From contig NZ_FNSO01000003.1 of NCBI RefSeq assembly GCF_900105945.1, positions 248,001 to 312,000 of the forward strand: a stretch of DNA of 64,000 nucleotides. The letters are read 5' to 3'. The notes beneath the pieces were generated by a model. It had not been told where the DNA came from. It searched no databases and saw only the letters and a program-made list of their open reading frames with translations. Made by a program: the position numbers and the translations under genes. Below are positions 58,082 to 64,000 of this stretch, one piece after another (within the stretch, counting starts at the first letter, position 1; every line of letters starts with the position of its first letter). Origin of the DNA: Amycolatopsis tolypomycina. Lineage in GTDB: Bacteria; Actinomycetota; Actinomycetes; Mycobacteriales; Pseudonocardiaceae.

Positions 58082-58821
58082 TCTTCCTGCCCAAGGCCGC
58101 CCTGCTCACGGCGTGGGAGTGGGAGCGGCTCGGCCCGCCGCCCGCGGTCCTCGGCGCCGACAACCTCTGGCTCGGCGACGAGACCCGCAAGCAGCTCGAG
58201 GAAAGCGTCCTCGACGTCCTGACATCGCTCCGCCTCGCGGCGGGCGGCACGTTGACGCGGGAGTTCCGGGACGTCCTGCGCGTCCTGGGGAAGGGCACGC
58301 ACCAGTTCACGGCGTGGCTCGGCGACATCGAAGCGGACGAATCAGGCGCGGTGCTCGTGTCCGCCGCCGGGCCGGACGCGCTGCGGCTGATCCGGAAGGA
58401 CGACACGGTCCGGATCGACGTCGTGGAGCCGTCGCGGCCGGCGGAGTCGCTGGTGGACGTGCTGCCGCCGGTGCCGCCCGCGCGGATTTCGGCGGTGTCG
58501 ATCCCGGAGGCGCGGTTCTCGGGCCGGGCGGTGGAGGAGTCCTACGACCTCGAGGACCCGACGGTCGACCGCGGTCAGGACCCGCTGCCCTGGGCACGCC
58601 GGCTGATGGCGGCCCGGCGGACGGGGTTGCACCAGTGCTACGCCGTCAACCAGGGGATCCGCAGCGCCCCGATCACCGCGGTGGACGTGGCGGGGACCGG
58701 GCGGGTGCTGACGTACGTGTACCCGGGACGCGAGCGGATGGTCAGCTTCCAGCCGGGGACCCGGGATGCGCTGGCCGAGGTGCTGTACGCGACCCTGAAC
58801 GGGTTAGGGGGAGGGCGATGA
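58078..58821 (+). CDS. EspG-family ESX chaperone (cassette B, gene 2)
   Basis: 247-residue EspG-type cytosolic protein. Recognisable: LTAWEWERLGPPPAVLGADN, MAARRTGLHQCYAVNQGIRS and VLTYVYPGRERMVSFQPGTR near the C-terminus. GTG start overlaps the PPE-like stop and its own stop overlaps the next ATG. Presumed to bind the PPE-like protein encoded immediately upstream. Diverged from the cassette A EspG but in the same family. Confidence 0.85.
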   Translation: MIFLPKAALLTAWEWERLGPPPAVLGADNLWLGDETRKQLEESVLDVLTSLRLAAGGTLTREFRDVLRVLGKGTHQFTAWLGDIEADESGAVLVSAAGPDALRLIRKDDTVRIDVVEPSRPAESLVDVLPPVPPARISAVSIPEARFSGRAVEESYDLEDPTVDRGQDPLPWARRLMAARRTGLHQCYAVNQGIRSAPITAVDVAGTGRVLTYVYPGRERMVSFQPGTRDALAEVLYATLNGLGGGR

Positions 58822-59219
58822 CGGACTCGTTTTTCAGCGGGGTCGGCTTCTGGGCGACGGACGCGCCCAGTGTGGGGGCGCCGCCTGCCGGTGGGCAGGG
58901 GTTCGCGATGAGCTCGGCCGAGATGCGGGCGATGCTCAAGAAGGCCGTGGACCTGCGGATCACGATCCAGCAGCAACGCGACGCCGCGCAGGTGCTGTCG
59001 CAGGCGACGCCGCCCGCTCGGGAGCCGGCCAGCACCAACGCCGTCGTCGGTCCGAACGGCGTGAACGAGGCCGGGCGGTTCTACCAAGGCCATCTCGACT
59101 ACCAGTACAAATACCTGTCCGAGCTGATCAAGCGTCTGCGGAAGGCACTCGGGATGGTCGAGGCGGCCGACCAGCAAGCGGCAGACGACACTAAGAAGAC
59201 GAGCGGGGACTTCGAATGA
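58818..59219 (+). CDS. Small helical ESX-type protein (cassette B, gene 3)
   Basis: 133 residues, helical hairpin type: FAMSSAEMRAMLKKAVDLRI in the first helix and FYQGHLDYQYKYLSELIKRL in the second, with PPAREPAST at the turn. No signal peptide, no strict WxG. ATG at 58818 overlaps the EspG stop (ATGA) and its stop overlaps the lipoprotein ATG. Equivalent by position and size to the cassette A gene at 31004. Confidence 0.72.
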   Translation: MTDSFFSGVGFWATDAPSVGAPPAGGQGFAMSSAEMRAMLKKAVDLRITIQQQRDAAQVLSQATPPAREPASTNAVVGPNGVNEAGRFYQGHLDYQYKYLSELIKRLRKALGMVEAADQQAADDTKKTSGDFE

Positions 59220-59824
59220 CGAAGCGATCCATCACGACCATGGCCGCGATCATGGCCGGCGGCTTGCTGGTCTCCGCGTGCAACGGCACTCCGAAGGCCC
59301 CGGCGAGCACCACGACCGCGCCTTCGAGTACCGCTTCGGCGAACGGCGACGTACCGACAGTGCCGAGCCCTCTCCCAGCGACAGCACTCGACGGCAACCC
59401 GTGCGAGAGCGCCCTCGACAGCAGTCAGATCACACAGTTTCTTGGGCAATCGACCCCCGCCAAGGCCAGTGACACCGAACTCGGCCCGATGTGCCAGTGG
59501 AGCAGCGCTTCGGGTTCTGGAGCCGGCATCACCGTCGCGTACCAGACGAAATCCGATCAGGGAATCGGGCTGGCTTACCAGAACGTGAAGCCCCAGGCCG
59601 CGCGCTGGGAGCCGCTGGACCCGATCCAAGGCTTTCCGGCGGTCGCCTACGCGAACGTCGACGACAAGCGTTCTTGCGTCGTCGTCGTCGGTGTGACCGG
59701 CAAGCTGGCGTTTTCGACGGCGTTGACGCTCGGCGACAAGTCCGCGGCCGAGGGCAAGGACTGCTTCGACGCCGCTCCGCGTGTCGCCGACACGGTGCTG
59801 ACCAATCTCAAGGCGCGGGCCTGA
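59216..59824 (+). CDS. DUF3558 lipoprotein (cassette B, gene 4)
   Basis: 202-residue lipoprotein. Signal MTKRSITTMAAIMAGGLLVS then Ala-Cys (lipobox LVSAC), followed by a Ser/Thr/Pro linker and DUF3558 segments NPCESALDSSQITQFLG, GPMCQWSSASGSG and RSCVVVVGVTGKLAFSTALT, cysteines conserved. ATG overlaps the preceding stop (ATGA). Homologue of 31357-31953. Confidence 0.88.
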   Translation: MTKRSITTMAAIMAGGLLVSACNGTPKAPASTTTAPSSTASANGDVPTVPSPLPATALDGNPCESALDSSQITQFLGQSTPAKASDTELGPMCQWSSASGSGAGITVAYQTKSDQGIGLAYQNVKPQAARWEPLDPIQGFPAVAYANVDDKRSCVVVVGVTGKLAFSTALTLGDKSAAEGKDCFDAAPRVADTVLTNLKARA

Positions 59825-59836
59825 GCTGCACCTTTT

Positions 59837-59863
59837 CGTTACGCCGCGCAGATCGCCGTAACG
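59837..59863. promoter_or_regulatory. Candidate TetR operator
   Basis: CGTTACG (59837-59843) and CGTAACG (59857-59863) are a perfect 7+7 inverted repeat, centres 20 bp apart, framed by TTTT and AAAA. It precedes the tetR -10 box, so autoregulation is likely. Confidence 0.5.
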
Positions 59864-59886
59864 CAAAATCTGTCGTACCAAGCACC

Positions 59887-59892
59887 TAGACT
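59887..59892 (+). promoter_or_regulatory. Putative -10 element, leaderless tetR
   Basis: TAGACT ends six bases before the ATG at 59899. No ribosome-binding site is visible. Confidence 0.4.
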
Positions 59893-59898
59893 GTTCGG

Positions 59899-60636
59899 AT
59901 GAGCCACCCCACGCGAAGGGGTCGCGCGCGTGCGGCTACCGAACAGGACATCCGGCGGACCGCCCGGAAACTGCTCGTCGAGCAGGGGCCGGAGGCGGTC
60001 ACGCTGCGTGCCATCGCGCGGGAGCTGGGGATCACCGCACCCGCGCTCTACCGGTACTACGAGTCGCGGGACGACCTCGTCGAGAACCTGCGGCTGGATG
60101 TCTGCGCGGACCTGGCCGAAGACCTCGCCGAGGAGATCGCCGAGCTGCCGGACGACGGGGTGCTGCAGCTGTTCGCCATCTGCAAGGGCTTCCGGCGGTG
60201 GGCACTCACCCACACGAAGGAATTCACGCTCGTCTTCGCGTCGCCGACCGGTGGGGTGGGGTCGACGTCGGGGAGTGCGCTGAGCCGGGTCGACGAGCCG
60301 TTCGGGCGGATCTTCCTCGCCGCCGCGGGGCGGGTGCTCGCTCGGCACGACATCGTGCTGCCCTCGGCCAGCGGGGTGCCCGACGAGCTGCGTGACGACC
60401 TGAAGACCTTCCAGGAGTCGCTGGTCACCGTGCTCGTCGAGTCAGACCAGGGCGTGCCCGTCGAAAAGATCGACCTCGGCGTGACGTACCTGATGATCCA
60501 GTTCTGGGCCCGGCTCTACGGGCACGTCACGCTCGAGGTCTTCGGCAACTACCCGATCCCGATGTCCAAGCCGGACGTCCTGTTCGAATCGATGCTCGCC
60601 GACCTGGCGCGGGAGATCGGCCTCTACTCCGGTTAG
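59899..60636 (+). CDS. TetR-family transcriptional regulator
   Basis: 245 residues. N-terminal helix-turn-helix TLRAIARELGITAPALYRYY; the C-terminal ligand domain carries a WALTHTKEFTLVFASP segment and a YLMIQFWARLYGHVTLEVFG helix, matching the TetR C-terminal type with a W-x-x-L-[FY]-GH box. ATG at 59899, probably leaderless. Its stop codon shares bases with the convergent SDR gene (4-bp overlap), so the SDR is a plausible but unproven target. Confidence 0.93.
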   Translation: MSHPTRRGRARAATEQDIRRTARKLLVEQGPEAVTLRAIARELGITAPALYRYYESRDDLVENLRLDVCADLAEDLAEEIAELPDDGVLQLFAICKGFRRWALTHTKEFTLVFASPTGGVGSTSGSALSRVDEPFGRIFLAAAGRVLARHDIVLPSASGVPDELRDDLKTFQESLVTVLVESDQGVPVEKIDLGVTYLMIQFWARLYGHVTLEVFGNYPIPMSKPDVLFESMLADLAREIGLYSG

Positions 60637-61370
60637 GCCGCGTGGCCGCCGTCCACCGACAACACCGCCGCCGTCACGTACGCGCTGGCCGGCGCGGCCA
60701 GGTAGGAGACCGCCGACGCCACCTCGGACGGCGATCCGTAGCGGTCGAACGCCGTCAACGCCCGCTGGTCCGCCGCGTAAGGGCCGTCGGCCGGGTTCAT
60801 GTCCGTGTCCGTCGGGCCCGGGTGGACCAGGTTCACCGTGATGCCGCGCGGGCCCAGCTCACGGGCCAGCGCCTTCGTCAGGCCGACCATCGCCGCCTTG
60901 CTCGTCGCGTACAGCGCCATGCCCGGGCCGGGCACGCGGTCGGTGACGCAGCTGCCGATCGTGATCACGCGGCCGCCGTCGCGCAGGACACCGGCCGCCG
61001 CCTGGGTTGCCGCGAACACGCCGCGGACGTTCACCGCCAGCACGCGGTCGACGTCTTCCAAGGAGGTTTCGCCGAACGCGCCCACGAAGCCGACACCCGC
61101 GTTGTTCACCAGTACGTCCAGCCGGCCGAACTCCGCCACCACAGCGGAAACGGCGGCTGAAACCGCGGCAGCGTCCGCCGAATCCGCCTGGATCGCCAGC
61201 GCGCGACGGCCGAGGCGCTTGATCTGCTCGACCACCTCGGCCGCGAGCGCGGCGTTGTGCTGGTACGTCAGCGCGACGTCCGCGCCGTCCTCGGCGAGCC
61301 GCAGTGCCGTGGCCGCGCCGATGCCCCGGCTGCCGCCCGTCACCAGTGCCACCTTGCCGTCGAGGGTCAT
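60633..61370 (-). CDS. Short-chain dehydrogenase/reductase (FabG-like)
   Basis: 245-residue classical SDR. Cofactor motif TGGSRGIG near residues 11-18, NNAG (LVNNAGVG), catalytic Ser in ITIGSCV, YATSK (Tyr and Lys) and VNLVHPGPTDTDMN. Typical length. ATG at 61370 with AAGGAG eight bases upstream; that site lies within an inverted repeat (61371-61431) that could sequester it. Transcribed in the same direction as leuS with a 90-bp gap. Substrate unknown. Confidence 0.93.
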   Translation of the reverse strand: MTLDGKVALVTGGSRGIGAATALRLAEDGADVALTYQHNAALAAEVVEQIKRLGRRALAIQADSADAAAVSAAVSAVVAEFGRLDVLVNNAGVGFVGAFGETSLEDVDRVLAVNVRGVFAATQAAAGVLRDGGRVITIGSCVTDRVPGPGMALYATSKAAMVGLTKALARELGPRGITVNLVHPGPTDTDMNPADGPYAADQRALTAFDRYGSPSEVASAVSYLAAPASAYVTAAVLSVDGGHAA

Positions 61371-61431
61371 CCCCGGTTCTCCTTCGATCGAGCCGTTTTC
61401 GTTGACAGCTCAATCAAATCGAGAACCGGGG
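61371..61431 (-). promoter_or_regulatory. Inverted repeat covering the SDR ribosome-binding site
   Basis: CCCCGGTTCTC (61371-61381) and GAGAACCGGGG (61421-61431) are perfect 11-bp arms separated by 39 bases. In the minus-strand RNA the 3' arm covers part of AAGGAG and abuts the ATG, so folding would hide the SDR start. Alternatively it is a leuS terminator or a regulator-binding dyad. Confidence 0.4.
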
Positions 61432-61460
61432 GAAGACACCGGCGGCTTTCGGCCGTGGCG

Positions 61461-64000
<2,540 letters not shown>

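Overview
The window is a GC-rich actinobacterial chromosome segment (many GTG starts, stop/start overlaps of ATGA or GTGA type, apparently leaderless genes). The gene set points to the Pseudonocardiales, and Amycolatopsis is my best guess: DUF3558 lipoproteins beside EspG and PPE-like genes, a MacRS-type two-component system, PadR next to ino1, and a DUF5318 gene before a class A PBP. The genus is an inference from gene content; no rRNA is present. The core order ino1 - padR - DUF5318 - ponA - GT87 membrane protein - rpsF - ssb - rpsR - rplI - dnaB matches, from memory, the Mycobacterium tuberculosis block Rv0046c-Rv0058. leuS is also present, at the far right edge. Accessory and cell-surface modules are inserted between these core genes.

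Layout. 1-4.3 kb: an FtsX-type ABC exporter (left edge cut) divergent from a polytopic histidine kinase and NarL-type regulator. 4.3-12.1 kb: amidohydrolase, SDR, an exported SdrD B-like repeat protein, a Tat-exported PhoX-like phosphatase, and an MFS exporter with its MarR regulator. 12.2-16.5 kb: HAD phosphatase, SigE-type sigma factor with a membrane partner, ino1, padR, DUF5318. 16.5-25.5 kb: two tandem class A penicillin-binding proteins, a Gfo/Idh oxidoreductase divergent from a ROK regulator, and a GT87 membrane glycosyltransferase. 25.5-29.1 kb: endonuclease IV and three tandem single-pass surface proteins. 29.2-36.1 kb: rpsF-ssb-rpsR-rplI, a type VII (ESX) substrate cassette, a cluster of DnaA-box-like sites, then dnaB. 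36.1-42.5 kb: MarR-controlled extradiol dioxygenase, a 1135-residue chaplin-like repeat protein and another exported protein. 42.7-49 kb: AI-2E family protein with a MacRS-like system, a lipoprotein, a DUF1707 protein and a 14-TM drug exporter. 49.5-52.8 kb: rbsK - ParB-like - ptsI. 53-60 kb: a YbaB / EspC-like / WXG / membrane set and a second ESX substrate cassette. 60-64 kb: TetR, SDR and leuS (right edge cut).

The dominant theme is the cell envelope and secretion. There are two four-gene ESX substrate cassettes (PPE-like protein, EspG chaperone, small helical partner, DUF3558 lipoprotein) with rotated gene order, and a third ESX-like set, but no EccB/C/D/E or MycP gene in the window, so any secretion machine must be encoded elsewhere. 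Nothing indicates prophage, insertion sequence, CRISPR, tRNA/rRNA or a polyketide/NRPS cluster. The least described elements I see are the Cys2 surface-protein triplet with the MRDYSGIP motif, the chaplin-like giant repeat protein, the DnaA-box cluster in front of dnaB, and a short intergenic element that occurs twice.
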